A stretch of 31,480 nucleotides of DNA from Chara braunii (GCA_003427395.1 BFEA01000680.1:418865-450344), one strand, 5' to 3'. Positions 20,370-31,349 are shown, numbered from the stretch's first letter. The notes: a model not told the origin generated them from the letters alone. Numbers and translations are program-made.

Positions 20370-20510
20370 GCATGAAGCAACGTTTGAGCAACATTTATAT
20401 CACGATAGCAACGTTGGAAATTGGTTGCTTGGAAAATGCAACGTTGTTTTTAGCACAAATATTTCTTTGAATGTTGCTCCAACGACGTCAACGTTGCTCG
20501 AACCTTAAAA
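20370..20510. repeat. CAACGTTG-rich patch
   Basis: The octamer CAACGTTG or one-off variants (GCAACGTTT, GCAACGTTGGA, GCAACGTTGTT, GAATGTTGCTCCAACG, TCAACGTTGCTCG) occur at least five times in 140 bases, in both orientations because the octamer is palindromic. This is either a decayed short tandem or inverted repeat or a clustered binding-site-like motif. The sequence does not decide between these. Confidence 0.6.
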
Positions 20511-20640
20511 TCAACACAGATGTTTTTTTGTTGGTGTTAGGCCTAAGTCTTACACTGATATTAGCAAGAGCTCATATAAACGTGTTTCGATTGCTGCATG
20601 GTCACACTGAAACGCCTCAAGCCCGCGGCTTGCCGTACTC

Positions 20641-20823
20641 ATGTTAAACCTGCGGCCGTCGAACCCTGACACCCATTATGCGAGGGGCCCCATTCCGCCC
20701 ACGGCCGCCGCGCAATTTGCTCACTATGCCGAAGCCATGTCGCCATACGAGCAGTCAAAATCTCCCCGTCCTGCGTACCACACGACTCCAAATTCCTTCA
20801 AAAAAAATAAAATAATAAATTAA
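20641..20823 (+). CDS. Weak candidate open reading frame, 60 aa, unknown
   Basis: A 60-codon frame starts ATG at 20641 and ends at TAA before 20824. The central part is Pro/Ala/Ser-rich (for example PIPPTAAAQFAHYAEAMSPY) and more GC-rich than its surroundings. That could mark a coding exon with its frame running into an AAAATAAAATAATAAAT tail. No domain is recognised, there is no visible splice or promoter evidence, and chance is a good alternative. Confidence 0.15.
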   Translation: MLNLRPSNPDTHYARGPIPPTAAAQFAHYAEAMSPYEQSKSPRPAYHTTPNSFKKNKIIN

Positions 20824-22185
20824 ACTAGCCATCCTAAAAAAATGTCGCGATACTGACGGTAAAACCCGACCCTGGCCATGATAAGCCACCACCTCACCCA
20901 TATGCGCGCCACAATCAAATGTTTTAATCAAAGGTAAAAATATCATTTTAACCCTCATTAAATCAAGAATAAAAAATCAAGCGGCAAGTATGCCAACTCT
21001 ATAATATCAATCACAATCAAGAAGAAATCACACGCGCCTCAAACTTGTGCGCCCACACACTCCCTATTTTTATGCAAACAGTCTCACAATTTAAGTCACA
21101 GAAAGAAAAATCAGCCACAGCTCGTGCGGCGTCCCTAACTCTCAACCGAAGTCCTTCTCTGTCACTTGCAAAAACTAGGGCGGATACCCTTGTAAGGGTA
21201 TTCGCGCCGACAACGTTCTTATCACGGATGTTGGGCACCTTATCCTATGTTCTAGTTGAATAATTCGTTCTGCACCTCTAGTGAAGAAGGCAGAACGCTC
21301 GTTGCTGCAGGCAAGATTGTTGTTGTGCACGTCCCTCCTCATGATGTCACCTTCCTTCGACACTGAAGTCTTGAGGAAAGGTGTATTTAGCCAAGGTCAT
21401 GACCAAATCCATTGAGCAGAATAGCCAAAGGGTTTAATAACGGCGGGGAGAAGCGACAGATGCAAGAAAGAAGATTGAGAGGAAGGGAGAGAGAAGTACC
21501 TTCCTATATGTGCCTCATCTGCAAACAACCATCAGTTGTGCGACTTTCAAGAAAAAACCTCTATTCAACTGCACAATATTGTAGAACCTTGCGGCACATT
21601 GCTGATGTCTTTCGCCAGCAATTGCAAGTTTCGTGATGTTGCTACTGAGGTGGAAGATAGTGATATCGGTGTTTCTTAGGTAGCAGAAACATACTGAGTG
21701 ATTTTTTTTAGCAAGCAACGGTCTATGCTTCTTTTCGGCAGCAGCAGGCGAAAATTTATTTCAGCTCCAAAGGATTGTGCAGCTCAATGACCGCCATTTA
21801 TTGTGCAACAGTATGCTACTTCTACTACCTCGATATCGACATTGGGTACTACAGTGGGCGCTGGTTTTTGTGATGGTCTGCGCAATTAACATTTGCATAT
21901 ATTCCGATGGTTGCTGCTGCACTACTACTACTGCTACGTTTCCCGGTGGATGTTTTGCCGTTATGCATTACACAGTGCATTGGACATTGTTGAATTATTG
22001 TGTCTAGCTATATTTATATGTTTCTTGATGTTGTGCGGCATTGTACTCCATTGTGCATCGGTATGTATTGTTGAAGTTCAATGCGTCTTGTGAAGCTAAT
22101 TGTTGGGCATTACCATCATTCTGTGTTGCCGCGCATTGCTGTTTTCAAAAGTTCTGCTGCATTTTCACCTGTAGGTCGAATAAAT
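20824..22185. other. No gene seen
   Basis: AT-leaning sequence with no recognisable protein or RNA. Between 21690 and 22180 the words ATTGTGC and TTGTTG recur, but no clear period is visible. Confidence 0.45.
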
Positions 22186-22500
22186 CACAGCGGGTGTTAT
22201 TTATTCGAAAGCATTTTTTCCAGGTTGCATACCGGCTGCTTGGTCGGAGGTAGAAACACACTGACTTAGAGGGGTTGTCAAGCTTCGCGAGGGGGATTGT
22301 TGCCACAACCCAGAGGACAGTCAGGAGGTTTTTGCTCCGTGTTTCACACAGGTTGTTCTTTATTCGAACGCAGTTTTTCTAGGTTGCGTACAGGCTGCTT
22401 GGTCGGAGGTAGAAGCACACTAACTTAGAGGGGTTGTCAGGCTTCGCGAGGGGGATTGCTGCCACAACCCGGAGGACAATCATGAGGTTTTTTCTCGGTC
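22186..22500. repeat. Tandem duplication, two copies with 159-bp offset
   Basis: Copy 1 (about 22186-22344) and copy 2 (about 22345-22500) share GCTGCTTGGTCGGAGGTAGA, CTTAGAGGGGTTGTCA, CTTCGCGAGGGGGATTG and GCCACAACCC in order. The start TTATTCGAA lies at 22201 and 22360. Divergence is about 10%, so the duplication is genuine and not an assembly copy. Confidence 0.85.
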
Positions 22501-22850
22501 TGATTTTTTTTCTTCTATCCTTTTTAATCTAAGTTTAGTCTGTGTTCAGAGAGGAAGGCGGCAGGCGGGATTGCAACCCGTAGGACACATCAGGGCCTTT
22601 GTGGGAGGTTGACCCACCGCTTGCGGGAGCTTTGCCTGAACCCAAGATGGACTTTGGAGGTAGATAACTCAGAGGTTGGCTGATACAATATCATTAAGAA
22701 TCTCAATAAACCCCTATCTATTCAAACCTAACGTTTGGTCTGTTTGACTTTGGCTTCTTTATATGTCTTGATTTTTTTTCTTCAGGACTTTAACTGAATC
22801 GGATATCTGTGAAAAATATCACGATCTTTGCATGTGATGATTTAAACTGG

Positions 22851-23560
22851 GGCTAGAGATGAGGTCCTTCTGACTGATCCGGTCGCTTTGCTCGTTTGTC
22901 TAAAACATTGGACAGGGGCTGGAGATGAGGTCCTTCTAACTGATCCGATCGCTTTGATCGTTTGCCTACGACATTGAACTTAAGTTGGAGACGAGGTCCT
23001 CCCGACTGATCCAGTCGCTTTGCTCGTTTGCTTAAGACATTGAAATGGGGCTGGAGATAAGGTCCTTTTGACTGATCCGGTCGCTTTGCTTGTTTCTCTA
23101 AAACATTGAACTGAGGCTAAAAATGAGTTCCTCGTGTCTGATCCGGTCGCTTTGCTCATTTGCCTAAGGCATTGAACTGGGTTGTAAATGAGGTCCTCCT
23201 GATTGATCCGGTCGCTTTACTCGTTTGCCTAAGACGTTGAACTTGGGATGGAGATGAGGTTCTCCTGACTGATCCGGTCACTTTGCTCGTTTGCCTAAGA
23301 CATTGAACTGAGGCTGGGGATGAGGTTCTCCTCACTAATCCGGTCGCTTTGCTTGTTTGCCTAAGATATTTAGTTGAGGCTGGAGATGAGGTCCTCCTAA
23401 CTGATCCGGTCGCTTTTCTCATCTGCCTAAGATATTGAACTGGGGCTAGATATGAGGTCCTCCTGATGATCCGGTCGCTTTACTCGTTTGCCTAAGACAT
23501 TAAATTGGGGTTGGAAGGGAAGTCATTTCGACTGACCCGGTCGCTTTGCTAAGTCAGTCA
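22851..23560. repeat. 66-bp minisatellite, about 11 diverged copies
   Basis: The unit contains GAGATGAGGTCCTCCTGACT, GATCCGGTCGCTTTGCTCG and TTTGCCTAAGACATTGAACT. GAGGTCC starts at 22861, 22927 and 22993, then continues at 66 or 67 bases. The period equals 22 codons. On the minus strand 23422-23156 is open for four units, with the recurring peptide LRQTSKATGSVRRTSSPAS. Other units carry single-base indels that break the frame, so a functional coding repeat is not supported. Confidence 0.9.
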
Positions 23561-25501
23561 GTTTTGCTTGTTGACAAAGGTCTGACCCTTCTCCTTGTGA
23601 GAATAGTCTAAGCTAGTGTATTATTGATTACATGGGGTTTGACTGAAAACAACTTGGAAAACTAAAAATTAACTAAATAAGATACATGACTCATGTCTTT
23701 GTGAATCAGAACAAGTAAATATGAAAACTTTGGATGAACGAACTGTTTTTTTTTTTTTTTTAATTGGTTAAATTTTTTGTTGACCTAACATGTTTGCTAA
23801 CAATGCGTTGTCTTTTGCTCAAGCTCTATCTGTTTCTGCATTAGTAAGGTAGTCCATCAGTGTTCGCCTTGTGCTTGGGCGATAGGCAGGTAGTTGTCTA
23901 CTTTTGGTTTCGCATTGTCTCTTCATTCATAATTACTTTGGTGAAACTTTGACTAGCCTCTGCCTTTTTTTCTTAGGAGAGAGCGTTGCCGAAGTCTCTG
24001 CTAAATACTCAATGTTAGTCAAAATTCAAAGATGTCAACTAAGATAGGATATAATTTAGTCTTTGGGGTCAGAAGAAATTTTAAACGTCTTTTTTTCTAA
24101 AGGAAGAGCTGTCGAAATTTCTACTGAAACCAAAAAGTTAGTTTATTTTTCATATATTTTATGAGTCTCAAGTTTCTTTTTAGATTTTGTATAGTAAATA
24201 TTCATCCCTAAGGGAAATGTTTCCAAAATTTTAGTGATTTTTATATTGTTACCAGACGCTACTGCTAAATAACTTAGAGTGCAATACGGAGTTGATCTTC
24301 ATTAACTTGACAGACGGTGTCTGCCTTGATTTTGTGATGTAGGTCACCGTTACTTGCGAGTGGTCTTAGAAATTTTGAGCTTCATCAACCTCTGCTATTG
24401 AATTGATAGCAAGTTGGTTTGCGACTCAACTCCTACCTTTCGTGATACACACGCCTAGATGTATGTGAACCCGTAGGCGAAAGGCATTTTCGTGTGAATG
24501 AAATTCCTATCCTTTGAACCTCTCTTGAATGGTCATGCAAAAACTGTGTGAAATGGATCGAACGGGTATGTCGTTGTTAAGTGGGGGCCGGAAAGGAGTC
24601 TGTGAGACATGAACCTGAGAACAAAGGGGTTGATTACGTTTATGGCTTTTCGTATGGATTTTCGTTGGGTTTTATGTGCGTGCAAGTATGTATAAGGGCG
24701 AGGATTCACTCCTGGATTAAAACATTGATGATTGAATGTGGGGTGTGAGTGACAACACTCAATTGATTTCTTTCCAGACTCTCCTTTTTCTTTTCCATTT
24801 ACACTCTCTCCTGCCGCACGTATCTAGCGAAAAACCAGGAGTACTCGAGCGCTAGGCTTAGTGCTCGACCTTCAATCGGACTAGGATTCAGTTCTGGTAC
24901 GGCGGGTTGCTCGCTTACTCGAAATTACCCCCTATACCTTTTCCACAAGGGAGGAACAGACAAACCCAATCTAAACGGGCTTTGCTTTTTAGATTATTGG
25001 TCGGACGTTGGAACTGAACCCAGAATTCGAGGTCGTTGTCCAGGACATCCCAGACTCTGGTCCAGCACAAAAGGGTTTTCCCATGAGCCGGACCTATGTC
25101 CCTTGCCTACCATCACCCGCTGCCTTAAAGATAGGGGTGTTTCAAGGGCTGGAAGACTTATTCTTCAGCCGTTCAATATCATAAAGGAGAGTACCTTCAC
25201 GATATTTTGGTTTTGACACTTGAGTGTCGTACGCAATCTTGAAATCCAAGAGAGGTTGCGTGGTTGCGGGTAACGCATGAAGAGTCGCCATGATAGCCGA
25301 TCATGTGAGTATGATTGGTTGAGTATAATGGTCCCCTTAGCACTTACATTTTTTTTATGCAACTTCACGTGGGCCTCGCTCAGACACAACAACGTCTTCT
25401 AAGTTATGGGTTAGGAAGCTTGAAAAAGGCACTGAGTGTATTTGATTATTTGAGTTAGATCTATTATTTTTGTTACGTATTGCATGATTGAGTTAGGATG
25501 T
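23561..25501. other. No gene seen; AT-rich unique sequence
   Basis: Contains an 18-base-scale T run near 23744-23760, a hairpin TGAGTGACAACACTCA (about 24745-24760) and a possible stem CCTTTCG/CGAAAGG (about 24437-24484). No protein domain, tRNA or LTR pair is recognised. Confidence 0.5.
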
Positions 25502-25771
25502 CCTAGTCAACCGACCGCTTAAACGCGTGTGGGAGATCAGCGCCCCAGTGTGACGGTTTGCGTACGGGTCCGAACTAGGTGTGGACCGCGCATGCCCCCT
25601 GTGCTACGGCGTACGAGAAACACCCTTTGTTGGGCCACCTCTATGATTGCTTGTAAAAACTTTTACGTATGGTTCAGTAGCTCGGCGAGGATACACCCAC
25701 CCAAAGGATAGTGACAACTCCCGCGGGTGGAGGTAAGTTGTACCTCACGATACCCTATCTTGTCATAGGGA
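25502..25771. repeat. Left arm of a large diverged inverted repeat
   Basis: This arm is the reverse complement of 26714-26979 at roughly 70% identity by eye. Shared blocks include TGGGAGATCAGCGCCC (exact), CTCTATGATTGC versus CTCTGTGATTGC, GTAAAAACTTT, TCAGTAGCTCGG and GGATACACCC. The outer end is CCTAGTCAACCGACC, versus CCTAGTCGACC in the other arm. Confidence 0.8.
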
Positions 25772-26071
25772 CTCGATAGACGTATAGTTGGCGCACTCGA
25801 TCGGAGCGGCTCTGCCACTTCCCCGTTCGTGAAGCGACTCACAAATTTGCCAATCCTGCATGACGTGGCTGTTAAGGTTCCTCTTCGCGGGGACCGTTCG
25901 CAGCACGATGCGCTCGACAACGTACCATAGTAATGCAAATGCGGAACCCATAATCACTAGCGCCCGCCCAATCAGCGACAGGTGGAAGGCTTTGCCTCAA
26001 CTGTTAACCCTCTTGGTTATTTTCTCTTGGAGGATCACTTCCTGGGACGATGAGGAATCATCCAGCATAAT

Positions 26072-26600
26072 TTAAACACCGAGGAACCTTTCTGCAGTTT
26101 CAGCAGGTACCCTCTCCATACCCCATTGAACAACCAGAGGGAACTGTTTAGGAAGAAACAAGCACAACTTGTTCCAGTTGACGGTGACTTCTGAAAATTG
26201 TGGAAACTCCATCAAACAACCCTTCAAAGCTTTCAGTGATGGTCTCTTATTGGCGGAGATAGCGAAGAGGTCATTTGTGAGAGCTTTGACCCTGCTTTCT
26301 CCAGGTGGCATCTGATTTTACATAAGAGCGGTTCTAAATGCAACACAAACAAAAGTGGAGTCACTGGGCAGCCGTAGTGCAGCGACCTTATTATTTTGAA
26401 TTCCTTGGAGATGAGTCTGTTGAAGCAAGCAAAGACCGTGGAGAAGTCGTATAACACCTTTACCCACCTGCAGAATGATTCTACGAAACCTGCAACCTTC
26501 AGCGTAGTGCAAACGAACGTTGCCGAGCGCATCGGCTCCCCCCGTTTTGCAAAGGTGTGGGAGCCCTCCCGGCCATGTCACGCAAGAGTTTAACAAAAAA
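26072..26600 (-). pseudogene. Decayed LINE-type reverse transcriptase fragment
   Basis: On the minus strand, 26532-26233 encodes FCRWVKVLYDFSTVFACFNR followed by RSLHYGCPVTPLLFVLHLEP. These match the LINE RT blocks W(I/V)K.LY and RQGCPLSPLLF.L.LEP. The next block is in another frame (26311-26072). Its VKALTNDLFAIS sits where family members have the catalytic (F/Y)xDD, with Asn in place of the first Asp, and is followed by VNWNKLCLF (N-W-x-K-S-type block) and RFLGV. At least one frameshift and the lost Asp show it is dead. The N-terminal endonuclease is not seen. The clade is uncertain; the VNW.K pattern recalls L1/Tx1-like elements. It lies between two inverted arms. Confidence 0.8.
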
Positions 26601-26713
26601 AAAATGAGAGACAACTTGGGAACGACGCTTAATTGATCCTGCAAGCCGCCAAGACGGTCGTGGTCGCGTCGTCCCTTCGCCTTTCTAGTCGGGTGCGCCA
26701 GATGTACATCCCA

Positions 26714-26979
26714 CGGTCCCCTACGACATGATAGGTTCCCGCGGGGCATAAGCTTACCCTCCCTAAGGGGTTGTCACCAGCCTTAGGGGTGTATCCCTAC
26801 CGAGCTACTGACCCACATGCGAAAGTTTTTACCTGCAATCACAGAGGTAGGTCAGCCGAGGGCGTTTGCTCGTCTCGCTGCAGTATAAGAAACGCTTGGT
26901 TAACGCCAAGTGGACCCAACTCGTCCGTTTCTCAGGGCGCTGATCTCCCAAGTTCAGAACGTGCATTGGTCGACTAGGG
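26714..26979. repeat. Right arm of the diverged inverted repeat
   Basis: This arm is complementary to 25502-25771. Together the arms bound a 1.48-kb unit with 0.94 kb between them, part of which is the LINE relic. This could be an old DNA transposon with long terminal inverted repeats into which a LINE inserted. It could also be two oppositely oriented copies of an unknown repeat. No transposase is visible. Confidence 0.8.
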
Positions 26980-27478
26980 CGGTCTCAACCAAGCGTGGAA
27001 CCCTTGAATATAATCCTAGTCCCTTGACGATCTCTTGAAAATAAAATAACAAAACTACGTATACCTTATATCAAAATTATCAGAGATCATGTCTTTGACT
27101 TGATGAGCCGGTTTGCCAATGTTATTCCTTCTTTGCCTATATGAATGAATATATATTTATGTTACCGTCCAAAGACGGAAGACTATCAATTGACGAAAAG
27201 ACTAGGAAAAATCATCCTAATATCATGCCTACAGAAGTCTGTCATGGATAGCTTCTACAAATAAATTTCACTGCTACCATGCAGATCAACAAGTGATCTG
27301 ATCTGGTTCCTGGCCGAAGTTTGAACTCTCGGTTTGACCACACCTCCGATATGATCTCCAATTTGCTTCTGCCATGCGTCTTTCTGCATGTGATTACCCC
27401 TCAATGCATAAGCATGATAGTGCAATCATCGGGGTAATCCAGATACTATCCATCTAGTTTAACCTATCTACGAAAGAT

Positions 27479-27518
<40 letters not shown>

Positions 27519-27593
27519 ACCCTTGTAGAGTCACGTAAGTGTGACCCTACTATAAGGACAGCCCACCACGACACCTAACTTATAAAGACGCGG
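26980..27593. other. No gene seen; small hairpin and (AT)n microsatellite
   Basis: GATTACCCC (27392-27400) and GGGGTAATC (27431-27439) form a 9-bp perfect stem. An (AT)n run occupies about 27484-27514. Nothing else is recognised. Confidence 0.55.
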
Positions 27594-28731
27594 CTAGCCG
27601 GGATAAACTTGTCGACCCTCGCGGGCCTCAGCCTCTATCCGGTCGAGTTGTGTAAGCTCCTCATTATGAAAGTCGATGTAGAGATGCGTCCACCTCGCAT
27701 GACTCGAACCTTTCGGGTACCATAGAGAGAAGCTACTCGTGAGGCGAGCCTCCAAACTATGGCGCGAAACGGTTGACACATCCCAAAAAGGTGCGTAGTT
27801 GTGATGTCCTTAATCTGGTTGATGTCATAGCGCTCCCTGGACAGGGTAACTTGAATTTTAACGCTTACAATGACCCGAGAAAAGCATTGGAGGTTGCTCG
27901 CTCGATAGAAATACATAGTATATCCATAAAACTCGTTCGGAAGTCGGGCCACATTGGCTCGGACCTCCGCGCGCGAGTTGGGAAAAAATCCTAGTCCATC
28001 CCTGAGTAATCCAACAAAACCAACCCAACGTGTGGGCGCATCGTCTCGAACCAGTAGTAGTCGCTCCACGCGCCGGATCAGCTCCTCGTCCATAGTATCG
28101 CGAACCAGCAGATATCTAGCCTGAGTAAGATCCCGCCGTGCGCCAGGCATTTGCACATCGGAAAAGTCGCCTGTTAAAAGATATGTTCCCAGATTTCACA
28201 GGCCTCGTCATTGAATGCGGTGACATTAAAATGTTTCGAGCGAATAATATTGAACATATTCGCCTGCACCCGCCTGACGTAATGAAGGAGGTTGAATGGA
28301 CATTGTTGATCGTTCAGCCATAACACAATACAGAGAAACATCCCTCTAATCTCAGGAATGTCTTCTCTAATGGAATTTGGTTCATGAATCACAACGAGAT
28401 TCATGTCTACGTAATCTCGGGATGGATTAGGAGGCGCAAATTCATACCGTACGATACGTTGCTCATGCTCTATTAAGAAAATATAATCCCGTCGTGGGTT
28501 CCTCATACTCCCATCCCAAAACCGAGGCTCATCCCGTTCCAAAAAAATTAATGTGAATTGTACACCAATCTCCCTTTTCGTATCATACCGGCGCGAGATC
28601 GTGTAGGCACTGCTAACCAATTTGTCGCCGCCTCGTGCGTGCTAAACAATCGGAGGATCACTGGCCCCGCAGACATCTAGAAGACGAAGCGGTAACTTTG
28701 TCAGGTCCTTTTCAGATATAACAATTTTCAT
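27594..28731 (-). pseudogene. Unidentified protein gene, broken by one stop and two frame changes
   Basis: An ATG at 28731-28729 opens a frame beginning MKIVISEKDLTKLPLRLL. After 29 codons it meets an in-frame TAG (28644-28642), then continues in the same frame to a TAA at 28176-28174. Reading resumes in the next frame from about 28177. It shifts again near 27785-27789 and ends at a TAG at 27594-27596. Total span is about 380 codons. The segments look protein-like (mixed charged and aromatic residues, e.g. RFWDGSMRNPRRDYIFLIEH and RLPNEFYGYTMYFYRASNLQ) and lie end to end, which supports one gene. Both frame changes sit at T runs (4 and 5 bases on the coding strand), so consensus error is possible. 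No family, signal peptide or membrane segment is recognised. Host, transposon or old viral origin are all open. There is no visible intron; TTTTAACAG at the first break could alternatively be a splice acceptor. Confidence 0.55.
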
Positions 28732-28739
28732 GTTCTGCT

Positions 28740-30414
28740 TTTATTCCCTCACCGGGCCGTGATTCTTATGTCACAGTCATACCGCGAAAGTAGAGCCTAC
28801 TTACACTTTTTTTGACACTAATTGAAACACGAACTGAACTTCTTTTGGCGCCAGCTCCCCACACGCCGGTGACTCCTAAGACGGCCACTAAAAAAGGTTC
28901 TAAATTTAGCCTCCCCTTTGCTTGAAAGCATGAGAAAATAATTATTCTTAGTTACAAGACCCCCTACCCTCTAGGAAGTGGTATAGAATACCCCTTCTCC
29001 TCGCCCGAGCACATTGCTCAGGTCTCAGAAGTTGGGTTGGCCCCACTGCTATTCAGAATAGTATTCCCCCGTGATACAGTCCACTCCGGGTCGATAGCAG
29101 GGTCGACTCCTAAAGCAACGTACCCCCGCCCCAGATGCCTCATAGAGAGAAGAAGTCTTGACCCTTAGGTGCAAACAACTTTCTCTATACCTCCAGGCTA
29201 GGGGTTGACTTAGACGACTCAAGAAGAAAGGGAAGTAAAACTCTTTTGGACGGGTACAGAAAGAATGTGGTAATTCGGAATAGAACGGGAGTTCCTTGGG
29301 AAGATACTGAAGTATTTTCTTATCTTCATCTTCTTTTCCCACAAATTTCGTTCCTTCGGCACTCGTCAGTTCGCTTTTTCATTATATTCTTTTGTTTTGC
29401 ATGCATTTGGGTAAAAGTGGAAAAAAGGTGAACATCCCCATCATTCCCTTGAGCAAATACAATGTTGATCCCTTCTCACATGCATCCATCTACCCACCTG
29501 CACAATCAACAGAAGAAACAACCCAAAGGTTCGTTCATCCCCCAACCAAAGTCAGCCCCCTTTCCCATGCGCATGACATCACACACTTACTCTACCTTTT
29601 CCCCTGAATACAAAGCAAGGTCATGCAAGGTGTGGGTTCACACGGGTGTGTAAGGGAAACTGCGTCGCAACTGACCTTGAGTGAAGTTGAAACGGCTCAC
29701 TCAAGAAAGCCAAACACTTCGTCAAAAGATTTGTCACACAACTCACATTGTGGCCGTTCACAAAGATAAACCACACCCTCCTTCAGGCACCACCACTAAC
29801 CCAGGCGCCGCTTACTAAGACAGAAGCGAGCTCGTCGTCGAGGAGAGTGCTCTCACTCTCAAGTCCACTCAGTCTCACTAGTCTCAACGGCACGCGCCAC
29901 CCACCACCAACATTGCCAGCTCAATCTCCAATCCAATCCTCCACCAATTACCAAGTCTGATCACCACCTGTCTGTCGCAACACTTATTTCCAGCCTCACT
30001 CTCCACTCACTTGGTCCCCGAATGGTCCCAAATGGTCCTACACCATCGCCGCAATACTCGGTGGTCCCAGACTCAAACCCACCTTGCACTGCGCGCCGCA
30101 AAAAAAATAAAGGTGGCCCTGAAAACAAATGCCCTTAGATGAGAAGACCGCCACAACAAAGTCATCAGCGAGGTGATCCACACCATCCCCTTGTGACGAC
30201 CGCCTGCTACATTACTCCCATTCACTCCCAACAACTTGACAACATTTCAATGTCGCCGTCACTCGCCTCCAATGTCACCAAGTTACAGTGGCGCCACGTT
30301 CCCACCACTCCAAAACACACCACCACTTCAACGCCACCTCCCCTGTACCAATGCCCAGCCACCGTTTTATGTATTCAGTGCAAAAATACTATTGCCACCA
30401 CCTGTGAAAACCCC
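28740..30414. other. No gene seen; increasingly C-rich, G-poor plus strand
   Basis: From about 29440 the plus strand becomes rich in C and A (CCACC, CACTC words) and poor in G. This lowers stop-codon frequency and creates long overlapping frames (30139-30909 and 30236-31069). They are Pro/Thr/Ser/His-rich, open in two frames at once, and run through a minisatellite, so they are not called as genes. Confidence 0.5.
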
Positions 30415-30765
30415 GACAGCACTTCCGCAGTACTGCCAAGATCCCAGCGCTGTCGCCACAAATTTTCGGCAGCGCTTCCGCACTACCGCCGTAAACCACT
30501 GGCAGTGCTGTTGCCGCAAGAATTCGTCAGCACTTTCGCCGTACCGCTGCCAAACCAGTGCTGCTGCCGCAAATTTTCGGCAGCGCTTCCGCACCACCAC
30601 CGTCAAACCAGTGCTGCTGCCGCAAACATTCGGCAGCGCTTCCGCCGTACCGCCGCCAAACCAGTACCGCTACTGCAAAAATTGGGCAGCGCTTCCGCAG
30701 TACCGCTGTCAAACCAGTGCTGCTGCCGCAAAATTTGGGCAGCGCTTCCGCAGTTTGTCAACAAA
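30415..30765. repeat. 53-bp minisatellite, seven copies
   Basis: The core GGCAGCGCTTCCGC or a close variant starts at 30415, 30468, 30526, 30579, 30632, 30685 and 30738. All intervals are 53 except one of 58. The unit also contains AAACCAGTGCTGCTGCCGCA. Because 53 is not a multiple of three, each frame reads the unit in three rotating phases (NQCCCRK, QTSAAAA, KPVLLPQ), yet all stay open. Confidence 0.9.
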
Positions 30766-31128
30766 ACTGTCGTTACCGCCCAGCACCTCCCCCTCACTGT
30801 TCCAATCCTGTCTGCCTTTGCCAATTCTCGTGGCTATGGCAGCATATGTCTTCCCCAACCACGCCTCGGTTGCACCACCCCAGCGGCCTTCTCCTCCTTG
30901 CAAAGGTAGTGGCTATGGCAGCCTCCAGGCTCAACCTCCCTGCAGACCTCTACTCTCCACCTCCAGCCAGCAGCCGCTCCTCCAAACAGCCAGCATTCAC
31001 TCAAGTAGAATGCCAGTAGTATTGGCCACGAATGAATGTTGGCTGGCTGGCTGCTGGCTTCTTTTATAGCCAGCTGAGGGCAAAGAGTAGCAACTCTTCC
31101 CCCCAACCAAAACTCGGAATAGGGCTTG

Positions 31129-31185
31129 GCCCTTGATCTAAATCGCGATCAAGGGTCATAAAACTTGATGTTCCCCTAAGGGAAC
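31129..31185. repeat. Two adjacent small hairpins
   Basis: CCCTTGAT...ATCAAGGG (about 31131-31156) forms an 8-bp stem, and GTTCCCCTAAGGGAAC (31170-31185) a 6-bp stem with a CTAA loop. No T run follows either, and their role is unknown. Confidence 0.6.
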
Positions 31186-31349
31186 CAAATTCTGGGCCTA
31201 ACTAATGTTTATGGCCTTTGCCCGCGGCCAGACTCGGTCTTCAAATGACTGTACCAAGCCATTTTTAGCATTCTCTGTCTAATCAGGGTCCATATGCTTC
31301 TGCCCCTGCATCTGGCCCGACGTCTCGACCAAAACCACGACGTTTCTCC

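Noticed and set aside
28174-28180. Programmed -1 frameshift in the unidentified gene
   Set aside because: The site (ATC TTT TAA) is not a canonical slippery heptamer, and a second frame change and an in-frame TAG occur in the same gene. Decay or homopolymer error is more likely.
28842-28860. LTR retrotransposon primer-binding-like TGGCGCCAGCTCCCC
   Set aside because: No LTR pair, CA/TG boundary or gag-pol sequence is visible on either side.
30139-31069. Two long plus-strand reading frames (256 and 277 codons)
   Set aside because: They overlap in different frames over a C-rich, stop-poor stretch containing a 53-bp repeat. Both are open for compositional reasons and no domain is seen.
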